Position numbers and translations under genes: made by a program
Part shown: piece by piece, positions 1-9,134 of the stretch
How the letters are laid out: each line of letters begins with the position of its first letter
Numbering within the stretch: position 1 is the first letter of the stretch
Notes under the pieces: model-generated
Databases searched by the model: none
Seen by the model: the letters and a program-made list of their open reading frames with translations, nothing else
What the model was told of the DNA's origin: nothing
Assembly: GCA_035294305.1 (NCBI GenBank)
Contig: DATGLD010000045.1
Coordinates: 62,001-126,000 of the forward strand
DNA: 64,000 nucleotides
Origin: DASRBN01 sp035294305
GTDB lineage: Bacteria; Chloroflexota; Ktedonobacteria; Ktedonobacterales; Ktedonobacteraceae
Direction of reading: 5' to 3'

Positions 1-163
1 CAATCAGATCCAGGTCCATCTGCCGGTTCAAAGCGTTGAGCACGTGCGGGCGATTGAGGCTGATCTCCGCCACGGGCCCCCAATGGCGGTAAAGCACAGT
101 TTCGTAAGCAATTGTCGCCACTTCCTCACCTGGCGATGACGTTGTACCGGTGTCATCAGGCAC
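1..163 (-). CDS. Enoyl-CoA hydratase/isomerase, N-terminal part (runs off window edge)
   Basis: The reverse strand reads into the window edge and gives about 54 residues including VAEISLNRPHVLNALN, the N-terminal signature of the crotonase superfamily (hydration or isomerisation of acyl-CoA thioesters). The proposed GTG start at 163 overlaps the stop of the upstream MBL-fold gene (GTGCCTGA), so the two are probably translationally coupled. A second in-frame GTG, closer to the conserved region, is also possible. The C-terminal catalytic part lies outside the window, so the substrate cannot be judged. Its place behind an acyl-CoA synthetase suggests acyl-CoA degradation. Confidence 0.8.
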   Translation of the reverse strand, partial: MPDDTGTTSSPGEEVATIAYETVLYRHWGPVAEISLNRPHVLNALNRQMDLDLI

Positions 164-992
164 TGGAACATTGTGTGATGGGAACAAAGCAAAATTCCTC
201 CCTCTGGTCACTTCCAGGCATCAGGTACCCGGCAGCGGGTTCATGAGCCAGGATCACTATACTCTGCTCTGCGACTGCTTTCTGGCAGAAACGCCGCCTG
301 CTAGAAACCGATAACTGTGGATCAAGATCCACCGCTGAGCACAAAGAGGGATGCTCCAGGTGATGACGGGTTGGCGCCAGGTCACCCAGGAAGAGGAGCG
401 AACGCCCAGCGCTGCTCACCTCAATGCACTGGTGCCACGAAGTGTGCCCAGGTACCACCAGGCAGCGCACCCCAGGTGTCACCTGCGTATCACCGTGCAG
501 CCACCTGACCCTACCGCTTGACTGCAATGGAGCAAAATCATCCGGGCGGTAGAGCGCTCGCTGCCAACTTTCAATGCTCAAGGCCTCTTCCCACTCGCCC
601 TGTTGGATCCAATACTCTGCATGCGCAAAGGCTGGCTCGAGCCCTCTGGCTGAGATGATGGTATTCCCGCCACTATGATCAGCATGGAGGTGAGTATTGA
701 TGACTATATCTATTTCTCCTGGTTCCACACCCCTGGCCCGCAGTTCCTGCATGAGCTGGCGTGCCTCGCTGACAAATTCGACGTCATCGCAGCATCCCGG
801 CTTATTTCCGAATCCCGTATCAATGAGCAAGCGTTTGTTGCCAGAACAGATAAGCAGGCAGTTCAGCGCCAATGTTATCTGCCGGGGGCGCTTATTTGGA
901 TAAGTATTCCCTGTGAAGAAGAGAGCAGCGTCATCTACAAAAGCGCCCGCGCTGATGAGCATTACCTGTGTGTCTCCGATACTCCATTGCAT
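156..992 (-). CDS. MBL-fold metallo-hydrolase (lactonase-like)
   Basis: A 278-residue metallo-beta-lactamase-fold hydrolase. The zinc motif HLHADH is at residues 101-106. Further ligand candidates are the His of VPGHTSWH, the Asp of FLGDLAP and the His of ILAHEP, in the order seen in AHL-lactonase/glyoxalase-II relatives. No signal peptide is visible, so it should be cytosolic. Its start lies inside the 3' end of the upstream acyl-CoA synthetase gene (31 bp overlap), and its stop overlaps the start of the enoyl-CoA hydratase, so the genes form a tight operon. A thioesterase or lactonase role in acyl-CoA catabolism is inferred from context; the substrate is unknown. Confidence 0.85.
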   Translation of the reverse strand: MQWSIGDTQVMLISAGAFVDDAALFFTGNTYPNKRPRQITLALNCLLICSGNKRLLIDTGFGNKPGCCDDVEFVSEARQLMQELRARGVEPGEIDIVINTHLHADHSGGNTIISARGLEPAFAHAEYWIQQGEWEEALSIESWQRALYRPDDFAPLQSSGRVRWLHGDTQVTPGVRCLVVPGHTSWHQCIEVSSAGRSLLFLGDLAPTRHHLEHPSLCSAVDLDPQLSVSSRRRFCQKAVAEQSIVILAHEPAAGYLMPGSDQREEFCFVPITQCSSA

Positions 993-3244
993 GCCAATCT
1001 CCTGCCTGTGATAAGAGCGTCAACGGCTACCACTCCACGCTCGGCGCCGCAGTTAATTACAGGGTTGAGATCAATATGTTCGATTTCCTCCTCGAGTTCT
1101 TGAGCCAGGTCGGCCAGCTTCAGTAGGAGAGAAGCTAGCGCGGCTATATCCAGCGCTGGCAGTCCCCGGTAGCCATGCAGCGTCTCCTGATAGGGCAACT
1201 CGGTAATCATCTCGTGAGCGTGCTCGAGTGTAATTGGAGGCAAACGCAGCGTAAAAGCCCGCTGTGCCTCCACGAGCATGCCGCCCCAACCGAGGACAAC
1301 GAGTAGCCCGAACTGCTCGTCGCGTGCCAGGCCTGCAATGAGCTCGGGGCCACCGGTGGCCATTTCCTGCACCAGCAGTCCTTCGATCTCTGTGGCGGCC
1401 TCGCCAGCCAGCCCCCGTGCCTGCGCCAGCAACCGCCGCGCGACTGCCTCTGCCTGTCCTGGTGAGTCGATATCCAGCGCGATGAGCCCGTGCTCAGTTT
1501 TATGTGGGATCTGAGGCGAAAGCACCTTCAAGGCTACGGGGCGTCGCCAACTGGCCACCACTTCCGCGGCTTCCTTCGCCGAACGTACCAGGACACCCCG
1601 TGCCAGGGGAATCCCATACATCGAGAGCAACTCACTGGTGGCCTGGTAAGATAAGACACCATTTTCACCTACCCCCTGCAGAGCCTGGTGCAGCAATGCC
1701 CGCGCCCGCGTCCACCGCTCGCTGGAGAGGCGTTTATCATTCACTATGGATGCCGTGGTTTCTTCTTGTGCCAGCAGTGAGCGCCGCCAGTTTGCATAGC
1801 GTATCAGTAAAGAAGCGGCTCTCAGGCTTTCTCGTGCGCCCTGTAAGAGGGGAACATGGCCCGCTCGCAGCGTCGCAGCTACCTCCGGATCCAGCGCGCC
1901 AGAGGTAAGTGAAAAGGCGAAAACCAGTTTATCGGTGCTCGACGCAGCAGCGACAGCCGCGGCGGCATGATCTACATAGAAGGCGGTGGCATCAGGAGAT
2001 CGCCCCCAGGGTGTATTCTGTGCCATCGCTAGCAAATCGATCCCCGGGTCCCTGGCCAGTATCGCAAAGCAATGCCGGTAGAGCCCCGCTTCATCGCCCG
2101 CCCGCGCGACATCTAACGGGTTGCCAATGGCTTGCCCGGGCAAAAGTCCGGCCAGGGCCGCCTGACTCTCCTTACTTAGCGATGCCAGGCTTAAGCCTGC
2201 ATCGCCCGCAAGATCGGCCACTAAACCAGCCCCAGCCCCTGATACTGTGACCGCGGCAAAGCGCTCTCCCTTTGGCAATCGGCCAGCCTCAAGCAAACCC
2301 AGTACCTCCAAGAGCTCATCAAGATCATGAACTAGAAGCGCTCCATACTGGCGTAGCACCGCCTCAACTACCGCCTGCTCTCCAGCAAGCGATGCCGTAT
2401 GTGCCAGCGCTGCCTTGCGCCCTGCGAGAGAGCGCCCCAACTTCAGTACGGTAACTGGCTTGCCTAGCGCAGCAGCACGGCGCAGGGCGTGCAGGAATAC
2501 CTGTGGGCGGCGCACGCCTTCGATCACCACGGCCACCGCACGAATGTGGGGACGCTCGACTAGATAGGCCAGGTAGTCTCCTGCTGTGAGCACCGACTCA
2601 TTGCCCACGGTTGCAAGCATGGCAAAAACCAATCCGCGTTCGGCGGCTGGATCAGCCAGAGAAGAGACGAGCGCCCCGCTTTGCAGGACAGCAGCCAGCT
2701 GTGAAGCGCTATCCTGCCGGGGGCTGCTTACCCAGTAGGCGCAGTGGTCAGGTAGACTCCAGACCCCCAGGCAGTTTGGACCGCCAAGCAGTATACCGCT
2801 CTCCCTGGCACAGGCAGCGAGGGCCGCCTCCAACGCGGCACCCGGGTGTGTCACGTTTGCCCCAGCCCCATTATACAGGCTTTCTGCCCGATCTCCGCAC
2901 GAGCCAGATTCCGCAAAGCCCGCGGCGACTACTACGGCAGCCCGCACGCCCTTGCGCGCACATTCTTGCACGGCAGCAACCGCGGCTTCCGCTGGTAGGG
3001 CAATAGCAGCAGCCTCGACTTCCGCAGGAATGTCAATGACACTGGGATAACACCGTAGGCCGCTTATCCGCTCGTAGTGGGGATTCACCGGATAGATAGC
3101 TCCGCGAAATCCCACCCGGTACAGATTGTCCAGCACTTCACGCCCGCGCTTGCCCGTTTTCTCACTGGCGCCAATGATCGCGATCGACCGTGGCGCAAAG
3201 AGTGGTTGCAAATCAAGAGGCGACCAATTTCGTACTGATGACAC
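962..3244 (-). CDS. NDP-forming acyl-CoA synthetase (alpha-beta fusion)
   Basis: A 760-residue protein of the ADP/NDP-forming acetyl-CoA synthetase family (acyl-CoA + NDP + Pi to acid + NTP + CoA, reversible). The N-terminus has the CoA-binding Rossmann motif (IAIIGASEKTGKRG). The middle succinyl-CoA-ligase-like domains contain the expected phospho-histidine segment ALAHTASLAG. The C-terminal ATP-grasp region shows LVQEMATGGPELIAGL and a GWGGMLVE segment. The length fits the fused alpha-beta form, and there is no GNAT domain as in Pat/AcuA-type relatives. It lies between an amino-acid permease and an MBL hydrolase, which suggests energy recovery from an acyl-CoA made in amino-acid or fatty-acid breakdown (inference). 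Confidence 0.9.
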   Translation of the reverse strand: MSSVRNWSPLDLQPLFAPRSIAIIGASEKTGKRGREVLDNLYRVGFRGAIYPVNPHYERISGLRCYPSVIDIPAEVEAAAIALPAEAAVAAVQECARKGVRAAVVVAAGFAESGSCGDRAESLYNGAGANVTHPGAALEAALAACARESGILLGGPNCLGVWSLPDHCAYWVSSPRQDSASQLAAVLQSGALVSSLADPAAERGLVFAMLATVGNESVLTAGDYLAYLVERPHIRAVAVVIEGVRRPQVFLHALRRAAALGKPVTVLKLGRSLAGRKAALAHTASLAGEQAVVEAVLRQYGALLVHDLDELLEVLGLLEAGRLPKGERFAAVTVSGAGAGLVADLAGDAGLSLASLSKESQAALAGLLPGQAIGNPLDVARAGDEAGLYRHCFAILARDPGIDLLAMAQNTPWGRSPDATAFYVDHAAAAVAAASSTDKLVFAFSLTSGALDPEVAATLRAGHVPLLQGARESLRAASLLIRYANWRRSLLAQEETTASIVNDKRLSSERWTRARALLHQALQGVGENGVLSYQATSELLSMYGIPLARGVLVRSAKEAAEVVASWRRPVALKVLSPQIPHKTEHGLIALDIDSPGQAEAVARRLLAQARGLAGEAATEIEGLLVQEMATGGPELIAGLARDEQFGLLVVLGWGGMLVEAQRAFTLRLPPITLEHAHEMITELPYQETLHGYRGLPALDIAALASLLLKLADLAQELEEEIEHIDLNPVINCGAERGVVAVDALITGRRLACNGVSETHR

Positions 3245-3367
3245 GCTCTTCCTCCTCCAGACTCCTGTCAGACGACTCCCTCACACATGCCCCCTGACTT
3301 GACTGGCATTAACATCGCAAGGAAGCCCACCTGCCCAGCCGAGCGGGGAATAGAAAACAGCTATCTG

Positions 3368-4978
3368 CTACTGAGGCGGAATCTCTTTCATTGCCAGGGC
3401 GATATCGATTCCTCTCGCCCGCTGGATGTACTTTACCGCAAAGTACCAGATAGCGCCGGCAGCAAAGATACCGAAGGTCACGATCAGCGAGAGCGTGCCG
3501 GTAGCCCCAAAGACCGGGAAGATGATAAACTGCACAAGCACCACCAGCAAGAAGATCAGACCACCCAGCCCGGCCCAGGTCACCAGCGGGACCCCGAGTA
3601 TGCTGCGCGGGCCCGAACTCTGATACACATCGCGCAGCCGGTATGGAAAGACCACGCCCGCCAGACTCACGAGGATATAGGCGATCACCTGAGCCATAAG
3701 CGAACCGAGCAGCGATGCGGTAGAGTTAAAAGTCAACAGGATGAGCGTGGCGACACCGGTGAAGAAGCAGAGGATGATCGCTGGTACAGGGGTATGCCAG
3801 CGATCACTGACCTCGCCGAGCTTTTCAGGTACCAGGCCATCGATAGACCAGGCTAGCATATAGCGGGTTGCCTGCATCATGCTCAGAGGCAGGCCGCCAA
3901 CACCCCACGCAATATAGCCGAGCGCCATCAGGATCAGGATGATCGGGCTGGTGGTGAGGATACCCGCCAGAAACTGATAATAGGGCTGGCTTGCGAGTGC
4001 CAGCACATCCGGGTGCTGGAAAGCCAGGAATCCAAGAGAGGCCAGCCACTCATTGCTCGTCGCCTGAATGAGTAGCCATCCGAGTACCGCCAGGGCTGCT
4101 CCATTAGCCAGGCAGGCGATAACCATAGCGACGAACTGGCTGCGAGCTGGCTGCCTGACCTCGGCCCCAATCTGCGCTGAACCCTGGGCATAGCCAACGA
4201 CAAAGAAAACTAACGGCACGAGGCTGATGGTATTGACGAGATTGAAGCTGTTGTTGTAGTGAAAACCCAGGCTGCGCGCTTTAGCGATGATATCGTCAAA
4301 AGGAATGCCCTGGTGCGAACGAGCGACGAATGCATTCCACTGGCTGGCATAGTCGCCGATATGGATAGCGAGTAGAATCCCCGCCAGCATAAGGCTCAAA
4401 TACATCAAGAACACCAGGCCTTTTTGGTACCGCCAGTAGAAGCGCCCCCCGGGAATGAGGATGGCGCAGAAGACCGCGATGACGACTACTCCAATGCCAA
4501 TGGTCCAGGGAGGAGTTCCTACAGCGCCTGCCCATTCGGCCAATATGGGGAGATTTAAGCTCGCACTCAGAGTATTGAGCGCGACGGGCAGGATACCTGT
4601 GGCCATAAACCAGCCGCCGAACCCCACCCAGAAGAAAATGAGCCAGATCCCCTGGCTCCAGGAAAGAAGCCAGCCCAGGAAAGGATGCAAGGCCCGGGAA
4701 ACAAAAACATAATCTCCTCCAGAGCGTGGCATCGCTGCGGAGAATTTTGCGTAAACATAGATGTAGGTAAACGCGGTCACAACCGTGGTTACGAGCGTGG
4801 CGATAACCGCATCGCCACCAGGGAAGAGATAGGGACCCTGGAAGAACATCAGCCCGACTCCGATGCCCAGGGCCATGCCGATCGAATTCATCCAGAAGGC
4901 ATCCCACATTGTAGCATTGCGGACCAGGCCGGTGGCCTGGCGCACAAAAACGCCCGGTCTGATACTTGTGGCTTTCAT
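3368..4978 (-). CDS. APC-family amino acid permease
   Basis: A 536-residue integral membrane protein with about 12 to 14 hydrophobic segments. Near the N-terminus it carries the APC signature SAAMPRSGGDYVFVSRALHP, the consensus of amino acid/polyamine permeases. It probably imports an amino acid or related amine across the cytoplasmic membrane. It is the first gene of the minus-strand operon, followed about 120 bp downstream by the acyl-CoA synthetase. A short SD (AGGATGCC region) precedes the ATG. The substrate cannot be told from sequence. Confidence 0.88.
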   Translation of the reverse strand: MKATSIRPGVFVRQATGLVRNATMWDAFWMNSIGMALGIGVGLMFFQGPYLFPGGDAVIATLVTTVVTAFTYIYVYAKFSAAMPRSGGDYVFVSRALHPFLGWLLSWSQGIWLIFFWVGFGGWFMATGILPVALNTLSASLNLPILAEWAGAVGTPPWTIGIGVVVIAVFCAILIPGGRFYWRYQKGLVFLMYLSLMLAGILLAIHIGDYASQWNAFVARSHQGIPFDDIIAKARSLGFHYNNSFNLVNTISLVPLVFFVVGYAQGSAQIGAEVRQPARSQFVAMVIACLANGAALAVLGWLLIQATSNEWLASLGFLAFQHPDVLALASQPYYQFLAGILTTSPIILILMALGYIAWGVGGLPLSMMQATRYMLAWSIDGLVPEKLGEVSDRWHTPVPAIILCFFTGVATLILLTFNSTASLLGSLMAQVIAYILVSLAGVVFPYRLRDVYQSSGPRSILGVPLVTWAGLGGLIFLLVVLVQFIIFPVFGATGTLSLIVTFGIFAAGAIWYFAVKYIQRARGIDIALAMKEIPPQ

Positions 4979-5140
4979 GAGGCATCCTCCACTAGATAGC
5001 TAAGCAGTACTGACGATGTTGAAGGAAATTGATCAGGCAATGGAAATTAGGACCCTATCTGCCTCCTTTCTGCGCCGTGCCGCTTTAAGCCGCGACACCG
5101 CCAGCGCCGGCCACTCTTTCTGACATCCACTCATAACTCG

Positions 5141-5220
5141 GGGTGCAGGGGGTTCACCCCTGCCGGGGTGCGGGGTGTCCCCGCTTGCTTCCCCTCCCGT
5201 CCTGACGGGCCGTAGGCCCG
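5141..5220. repeat. REP-like cluster of three GC-rich hairpins
   Basis: Three consecutive perfect hairpins fill the intergenic space: GCAGGGG-GTTCA-CCCCTGC (5145-5163), GCGGGG-TGT-CCCCGC (5170-5184) and CGGGCC-GTA-GGCCCG (5206-5220). They are far more GC-rich than the flanking AT-rich promoter DNA. The arrangement resembles dispersed intergenic palindromes (REP/MITE-like). A role as bidirectional terminator or insulator between the divergent operons is possible. Whether it recurs elsewhere in the genome cannot be seen here. Confidence 0.6.
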
Positions 5221-5250
5221 CTGCAAGAATTAGATGGCAGACTCTTTTTC

Positions 5251-5279
5251 TTGACAGGTACAAATCATAATGTTATAAT
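5251..5279 (+). promoter_or_regulatory. Consensus sigma-70 promoter of the eIF2B-like/PfkB operon
   Basis: TTGACA at 5251-5256, a 17-nt spacer and TATAAT at 5274-5279 match the housekeeping consensus at every position. The surrounding DNA is strongly AT-rich. Transcription should begin near 5286, giving a leader of about 60 nt before the ATG at 5349. Confidence 0.85.
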
Positions 5280-5348
5280 AATATTATATTCTCATAGGCC
5301 CTTTGTCAAGAGGCCAAATCTGTTCTTCTAATGACAAAGGAGATAGCG

Positions 5349-6308
5349 ATGGCAGTTGGTGAAAGCGACCGGCAACAAGCGGCAGTACACCTCCGCGCTG
5401 GGCTGGCCCCTCCGCTACAAGAGATATTCGATCTGCTCTGGAGTAAGAAGGCGCTAGGCTCAAGTGTTCGCCTGCGTACCACGGCAGCCTTTTTGACCCG
5501 GTTCGCTAGGCAGGCAGACGCAACAAGCGCCGGGGCGTTACTTGACCGGCTGCGCCAGGTACGACAGTTGCTGACTGATGATTGGCCTTACCAGGCTGCC
5601 CTCCTGAACGGAACAGCATGGTTACTGGTTGTTCCGCTGCACAACGAGCCTGAAATAGCACAGGTACAAACCGAGCTGGAAGAGCGTTATTCCTGCCTGC
5701 TGGAAACCTGCCAGCAGGCAAAACAGCGAATCGCAACTTTTCTGGCCAACATCCTCGGCGTGGTCGAGACCGTCCTGGTGCATGATTATAGCAGTACAGT
5801 AATGGATGCCTTGCAGTACTGCGCAGGGTGCGGGCAGAAATTGTCTGTCTATGCCACCGTCTGCCATGCTGCACGCTCGGATGGTGAACGCGTAGTTCAC
5901 GAGGCTGCCAGCTTTGGTCACGAGGCCCGCATAGTCGATGATTTGGCTGCGGGTACGCTTCTGGCCACTGGTGAAGTTGATATGCTCCTTATAGGGGCCG
6001 ATGCCGTACTGGCCAGTGGTGAACTGATCAACACGACAGGTACATTGCCTCTGGCCATCACAGCCCATTACTTTCGCGTACCCGTTTACTGCCCAACCGA
6101 GCTGATGAAACTCTCCATTCCCTCTGTCTACGGGCAGGCACTGGCGTCACGTCGAACAGTGGAGAGCATTACAGAGGTATACTCTCCACTGTTCGACGTG
6201 ACGCCAGGTGAGTTCGTGCATGCCTACGTAACGGAGAGCGGTCTGATCCCACCGGCGTCGTTTTCTGCAGCGGCCCGGCAGCATGTATTAGTGGCGGAGC
6301 TTCTATGA
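5349..6308 (+). CDS. eIF2B alpha/beta/delta-like protein (putative sugar-phosphate isomerase)
   Basis: A 319-residue protein of the eIF-2B/MtnA/ribose-1,5-bisphosphate isomerase superfamily. It has the conserved LLIGADAVLASGELINTTGT block with the presumed catalytic Asp in GAD, and the C-terminal FDVTPGEF motif. Usual family members read NKxGT where this one has NTTGT. The ATG at 5349 is chosen because AAAGGAG (5336-5342) sits at ideal spacing; an in-frame ATG at 5331 would overlap that SD. The stop overlaps the ATG of a PfkB-type kinase (ATGA), so the two are coupled. Isomerisation of a phosphorylated pentose is inferred by analogy. A 26-bp perfect inverted repeat lies inside the gene. Confidence 0.8.
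   Translation: MAVGESDRQQAAVHLRAGLAPPLQEIFDLLWSKKALGSSVRLRTTAAFLTRFARQADATSAGALLDRLRQVRQLLTDDWPYQAALLNGTAWLLVVPLHNEPEIAQVQTELEERYSCLLETCQQAKQRIATFLANILGVVETVLVHDYSSTVMDALQYCAGCGQKLSVYATVCHAARSDGERVVHEAASFGHEARIVDDLAAGTLLATGEVDMLLIGADAVLASGELINTTGTLPLAITAHYFRVPVYCPTELMKLSIPSVYGQALASRRTVESITEVYSPLFDVTPGEFVHAYVTESGLIPPASFSAAARQHVLVAELL
6141..6207. repeat. 26-bp perfect inverted repeat inside the eIF2B-like gene
   Basis: The arm at 6141-6166 begins CTGGCGTCACGTCG. Its exact reverse complement is at 6182-6207, with a 15-nt loop at 6167-6181. Both arms are in coding sequence. As RNA this would form a very stable hairpin near the 3' end of the gene. It is too long and too perfect to be chance. Confidence 0.95.
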
Positions 6309-7249
6309 GTAACCGTAGTGGACACCTCGATCTCGTGATTGCTGGCAATATTACGCTGGACGACACGATCTTACCTGGAAAGGAATGCATTGAGTGCGCA
6401 CCGGGTGGCGATGCGCTTTATGCGGCCATCGGTGCTCGCCTGTGGGATGTTAGCGTCGGCATCTTCAGCCGTGTTGGTGAGGATTACCCGCAGGCTTATC
6501 TCGATGAACTTCAACGGATTGGCATTGATACTGCTGGTATTCGTCGCTGCAGCGGGCCAACGGTACACTATCGTATTCTCTACGAGAGTGCCAATGATCG
6601 GCGGTTCATTCATCTCACGCCGCCTGATCGCCTGGCAGAACTCTCTCCTGAGAGCGAGGATCTACCAGTGGCCTATCGAGGCGCTGCGGCCTATCACGTG
6701 GCGGCTATGCCCACACCGCTACAGGGGGCGCTGGTAGCCGCCTTTATACGGCAAGGAGCACTCGTTGCACTGGATCCGTATGAGGAAGATGTAGCAGATT
6801 GCATTGATACCCTGCTGGAGATGCTGCGGCGGGGCGTGATATTTTTACCCAGCGAGTTGGAGGTTGACTTAATCGCAAGTGCCCTGGGAGAAGCAAGCAG
6901 CAGGCAAGACTGCGTAGAAGCCGCTACCCGATTTTGTATGCAAGGCTGCCCGCTGGTGAGCATCAAGCTCGGTGAGCGCGGTTCTCTTACGCGTTCAGCC
7001 CAGGGTGGGCATCTCTACCGCCTACCGGTTTTTCCGGCACAAGTAGTGGATCCAACAGGGGCTGGTGATGCCTTCTGTGGGGGCTTCCTCGCGGGCTTGA
7101 TCTGCTATGGTTCACCTTTGGTAGCTACTGCCTGTGGCACGGTCTCAGCCTCGCTAGTCATCGAAGACTTTGGCGCGATGCATGCGTTAGGTTCACTTAA
7201 GCAAGAGAGAGATCAACGGCTTCGCTACTTTCTAAGCGCGGCAGGATGA
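6305..7249 (+). CDS. PfkB-family carbohydrate kinase
   Basis: A 314-residue PfkB/ribokinase-fold kinase. The N-terminal sugar-binding part includes APGGDALYAAIGARLW. The C-terminal PfkB signature 2 is DPTGAGDAFCGGFLAGL, with the catalytic Asp of GAGD. It phosphorylates a sugar or nucleoside with a nucleotide donor. Its ATG overlaps the stop of the eIF2B-like gene by four bases. A PfkB-type ribose-1-phosphate kinase working with an eIF2B-type isomerase is known from archaeal pentose-bisphosphate metabolism, so a related pathway is a reasonable hypothesis. The true substrate is unknown. Confidence 0.88.
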   Translation: MSNRSGHLDLVIAGNITLDDTILPGKECIECAPGGDALYAAIGARLWDVSVGIFSRVGEDYPQAYLDELQRIGIDTAGIRRCSGPTVHYRILYESANDRRFIHLTPPDRLAELSPESEDLPVAYRGAAAYHVAAMPTPLQGALVAAFIRQGALVALDPYEEDVADCIDTLLEMLRRGVIFLPSELEVDLIASALGEASSRQDCVEAATRFCMQGCPLVSIKLGERGSLTRSAQGGHLYRLPVFPAQVVDPTGAGDAFCGGFLAGLICYGSPLVATACGTVSASLVIEDFGAMHALGSLKQERDQRLRYFLSAAG

Positions 7250-7266
7250 GAGAGGAATAAGAGGCT

Positions 7267-8217
7267 ATGGCTGAGAAACTGAAACTATTTTTTAGCAGCG
7301 ATATCCACGGATCCGAGAAATGCTTTCGCAAGTTTCTTAATGCCGCCAGATTCTATGGTGCGCAGGTACTCATCATGGGAGGCGATATCACGGGCAAAGC
7401 GATGGTGCCAATCGTCACACGGGCGAATAATATGTACGAATTCACCTACCTTGGCGCCAGCCACCCGATCCACGCCGATGAACTGGATGAGGCGGAGAAG
7501 CGCATCCGTTTCAACGGTTTCTATCCCTACCGCTGTGACCAGGACGAATTTGAGCGCCTGGCTAGCGACAAGGATTACCTTAACATGGTCTTTGAGCGAC
7601 TGATGGTGGAGACGCTCGAACAGTGGCTTACCCTTGCCGAAGAGCGACTGAGCGGCACTGGTGTGCAATGTTATATGATGGCAGGTAATGACGATGGATT
7701 TTTCGTAGACGATGTGCTTGCAGGTAGGCGCTTCCTGTGCAATCCGGATGGCAGAGTCGTCGATGTAGGCGCTTTTCAAATGATCAGTACCAGTTACGTC
7801 TCTTTCACACCCTGGCATTCGCCCCGCGAGTGCTCGGAGGAGGAATTGCAGGCCCGGATTGAGCAGATGCTGGCTCGCGTGGACCCACAGCGCGGCCTCA
7901 TCTTTAACCTTCATTGCCCACCCTATCGCTCAAAACTTGACACCGCACCCGAACTCCGAGCGGACCTCTCGGTCGTACTGGAGGGTGGGCAACCGCGCAT
8001 GATACCCGTCGGAAGCCACGCGGTGCGCACGGTGATCGAGCGGGTACAGCCAGTTCTCTCGCTCCATGGGCATATCCATGAATCGCGCGGCATCGTGCGC
8101 ATTGGCCGCACGACGTGCATCAACCCCGGTAGTACTTATGGCGATGGCAGTCTCGATGGCGCCCTGGTGACGCTCAATCACAAAGGTGTCCAGGCCTGTC
8201 AACTGGTCCGTGGGTAA
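7267..8217 (+). CDS. Calcineurin-like metallophosphoesterase
   Basis: A 316-residue cytosolic phosphoesterase with the calcineurin-type metal motifs in order: SSDIHGS, GGDITGK, AGNDDG, NLHCPPY and LHGHIHES. It starts 17 bp after the kinase gene, with AGAGGAATAAGAGG upstream of the ATG, and is probably the third gene of the operon. Next to a sugar kinase and a putative sugar-phosphate isomerase it may act on a phosphosugar or nucleotide (inference). It is longer than simple YfcE-type enzymes because of an insertion around residues 55-130. Confidence 0.85.
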   Translation: MAEKLKLFFSSDIHGSEKCFRKFLNAARFYGAQVLIMGGDITGKAMVPIVTRANNMYEFTYLGASHPIHADELDEAEKRIRFNGFYPYRCDQDEFERLASDKDYLNMVFERLMVETLEQWLTLAEERLSGTGVQCYMMAGNDDGFFVDDVLAGRRFLCNPDGRVVDVGAFQMISTSYVSFTPWHSPRECSEEELQARIEQMLARVDPQRGLIFNLHCPPYRSKLDTAPELRADLSVVLEGGQPRMIPVGSHAVRTVIERVQPVLSLHGHIHESRGIVRIGRTTCINPGSTYGDGSLDGALVTLNHKGVQACQLVRG

Positions 8218-8294
8218 GGAGCCGCACGCTCCCTGCTCTCGACATATGTATCTAGGTGCGATTACCGTATAAATTGATCCTGGAGAAGAAGTAC

Positions 8295-9134
8295 ATGCCA
8301 GAAAGCGAACGTTTCTATGCATCGGGAGATCGGCTTGCCGGGGAAGTACAGGCGGCAGGCGAAGCAAAGACGATTGTGATTCACCGTGGAAGTCCCGTAC
8401 CATTGCACCACCAGATTAAAGAAGCTATCCTGCGACAGATCGAAGCCAGCATACTGCGCCCAGGCGATAAACTGCCGACCGAGAAAGAATTGGCCGAGGC
8501 ACTTGGCATCAGCCAGGCCCCGGTAAAGCAGGCGATTCTGGAACTGGCGAGCGAGGGCTATGTACAGCGATCCAAGGGGAAAGGAACCTTCGTGTGCGGT
8601 CCTAAAATCGAGGAGACGATCAGCATTCTCACGAGCTTCACCGAAAGTATGCGGCGTAAAGGCATCCAACCAGAAGTGCGGGTGATCTCCCAGGCCAGCA
8701 TCAGCCCCCCACCTGATGTCGCCGCCCAGCTGCGCGTAGGTGAGCGTGAGCCAGCGATTTTACTCAAACGTCTGTTTTTCTTGAATAAGCAGCCTGCTAC
8801 CATCATTACTTCTTTTCTCTCCCAGTCTCGCTTCCCCAGCCTGTTAAAGGCGGAATTCACCGGGCAATCCTTGTATCACCTGTTGGAGCGAGACTACCAG
8901 GTGAAGCTATTACGCGCCGAGAACTACCTGGAAGTCGTTCCTTGCACGGCGGAGGATGCCGGCTTACTCGGCATCCGAGTACACAGTCCTGCCCTGCTCA
9001 TCACAGGAGTTTCCTACGATGCCGACCAATTGCCCGTTGAATACGCCCGCGTCCTATACCGCACTGACCGCTTTCGCTTCTTCATCGAGAGCTACAAAGC
9101 CCATCAGAATATCGTCCACCTGGCTTTCCCATAA
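8295..9134 (+). CDS. GntR/HutC-family transcriptional regulator
   Basis: A 279-residue regulator. The N-terminal GntR winged helix covers roughly residues 28-95 (HHQIKEAILRQIEASILRPG, LPTEKELAEALGISQAPVKQ, GKGTFV). A UTRA ligand-binding domain follows to the C-terminus. The ATG at 8295 is preferred because GGAGAAG lies just upstream; an in-frame GTG at 8256 has no clear SD. It follows the phosphoesterase by 77 bp and probably controls this operon in response to a phosphorylated small molecule, as is usual for UTRA domains. No operator was identified with confidence. Confidence 0.88.
   Translation: MPESERFYASGDRLAGEVQAAGEAKTIVIHRGSPVPLHHQIKEAILRQIEASILRPGDKLPTEKELAEALGISQAPVKQAILELASEGYVQRSKGKGTFVCGPKIEETISILTSFTESMRRKGIQPEVRVISQASISPPPDVAAQLRVGEREPAILLKRLFFLNKQPATIITSFLSQSRFPSLLKAEFTGQSLYHLLERDYQVKLLRAENYLEVVPCTAEDAGLLGIRVHSPALLITGVSYDADQLPVEYARVLYRTDRFRFFIESYKAHQNIVHLAFP

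Noticed and set aside
5033..5263. Minus-strand 76-residue frame in the intergenic region
   Set aside because: It covers the GC-rich hairpin cluster, has Pro/Arg-rich composition typical of translated repeats, and overlaps the consensus promoter of the opposite operon.
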